Below are positions 63,601 to 64,000 of a stretch of DNA of 64,000 nucleotides, in pieces. A model generated the notes under the pieces. It was not told the DNA's origin and searched no databases. It worked only from the letters and a program-made list of their open reading frames with translations. The stretch's first letter is position 1. The number at the start of each line of letters is the position of its first letter. The DNA comes from Scylla paramamosain (lineage: Eukaryota; Arthropoda; Malacostraca; Decapoda; Portunidae). The stretch covers positions 12,296,806-12,360,805 of the forward strand of contig NC_087156.1 of the NCBI RefSeq assembly GCF_035594125.1, read 5' to 3'. A program made the position numbers and the translations under genes.

Positions 63601-64000
63601 GTAAGAAACTTCTCTATTTACACGAGTTTTTGCGTTTATTGCCTTGTGGTTTTTGTGAAACTATAAAACACTAATTTTTTCTCATTTATCTTAATGTTCT
63701 TTTGTTTCCTAAATTAGAGTGCTTTCCATCCATTTTTGCATTTTTTGTAGGTAACACGCTTAAAAACTCAAAATATATATTTTTGGTAATGTTATTGTAT
63801 TTCTTCATATTGGTTGGTTTTCATCCGTTTTAGCGTTTTTCTTTGTAAATCTCTGAAAAGACTCGTTTTCAGCAATACTGTTGAAATTGCTTCTGGTACA
63901 GGTTTATGGTAAAGTCGTGTAATTTTCCAATTTGCATGCACTTCAGGGTTTGGTACATAACTCCTGAAAAAAGCTAAAATTATTATTTTTTTGTTAATTT

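Larger units (their letters stand above)
55741..64000 (+). repeat. Satellite, higher-order-repeat form, forward, to window end
   Basis: The clearest higher-order array in the window. The marker TTTGCATGTATTTAAGCG (or a near match) lies at about 56491, 57611, 58711, 60001, 61241, 62171 and 63191, giving periods of 1120, 1100, 1290, 1240, 930 and 1020 bp. The longest period holds a partial duplication near 59009-59040. The next, with its inverted 449-bp block, is also long, and the shortest has lost monomers near 61950. Each period holds two rounds of the five subtypes. The array continues beyond 64000. No gene present. Confidence 0.9.

Overview
The window is eukaryotic, very AT-rich, non-genic DNA. 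I found no intact host gene, tRNA or rRNA. Almost all of it is one degenerate satellite family with a monomer of about 96 bp, interrupted by decayed non-LTR retrotransposons. The best guess for the source is an arthropod, probably a decapod crustacean. The reasons are telomere-type TTAGG repeats, a Jockey-like LINE fragment of the kind common in crab, crayfish and shrimp genomes, and a CR1/Jockey-like LINE with an (AAGAACAT)n-type tail. The species call is inference.

Layout. Positions 1-41746 form a giant inverted repeat. The left arm (1-20042) and right arm (21695-41746) are near-identical reverse complements around a 1652-bp spacer (20043-21694). The window opens inside the left arm, so the true arm is longer than 20 kb. 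In each arm, from outside inward, lie: a head-to-head telomeric repeat (TTAGG)7-(CTAAC)5; a GC-rich 30-bp x3 minisatellite; a dead LINE (A); and blocks of satellite that switch orientation several times. Right of the palindrome come a satellite block (41938-43689), a second fragment of the same LINE family (B, 43690-44076), and a Jockey-like LINE fragment (C, about 44516-45395). After these come a long reverse-oriented satellite block with a (TA)69 microsatellite at its end (about 46166-53715) and a forward-oriented satellite block to the window end.

Satellite architecture. The monomer occurs as five recognisable subtypes in fixed order, giving a cycle of about 485 bp. In part of the window this is a simple five-monomer cycle. 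Elsewhere (1-1998, 5990-13815, 41938-43689, 55741-64000) two diverged rounds of the cycle make a higher-order repeat of about 1.0-1.1 kb. Here 'forward' (+) means the orientation in which the monomer reads ...GCGTTTTGGTACCTAAG...CAAAAACACTCAAAA...

Most notable signals. (1) The palindrome itself. (2) A recurrent 6-bp insertion that turns a TA dinucleotide into TACTCGTA or TACGAGTA at six places. Two of these are present in the right arm and absent from the matching left-arm site. They look like excision footprints of a TA-specific (Tc1/mariner-type) transposon that is not itself visible here. (3) The two-level satellite. (4) The telomere-fusion-like TTAGG/CCTAA junction. (5) Fold-back hairpins, an inverted duplication and a templated copy at orientation switches, which suggest replication template switching. 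Open reading frames in the window are either LINE remnants or by-products of a monomer whose length is a multiple of three.
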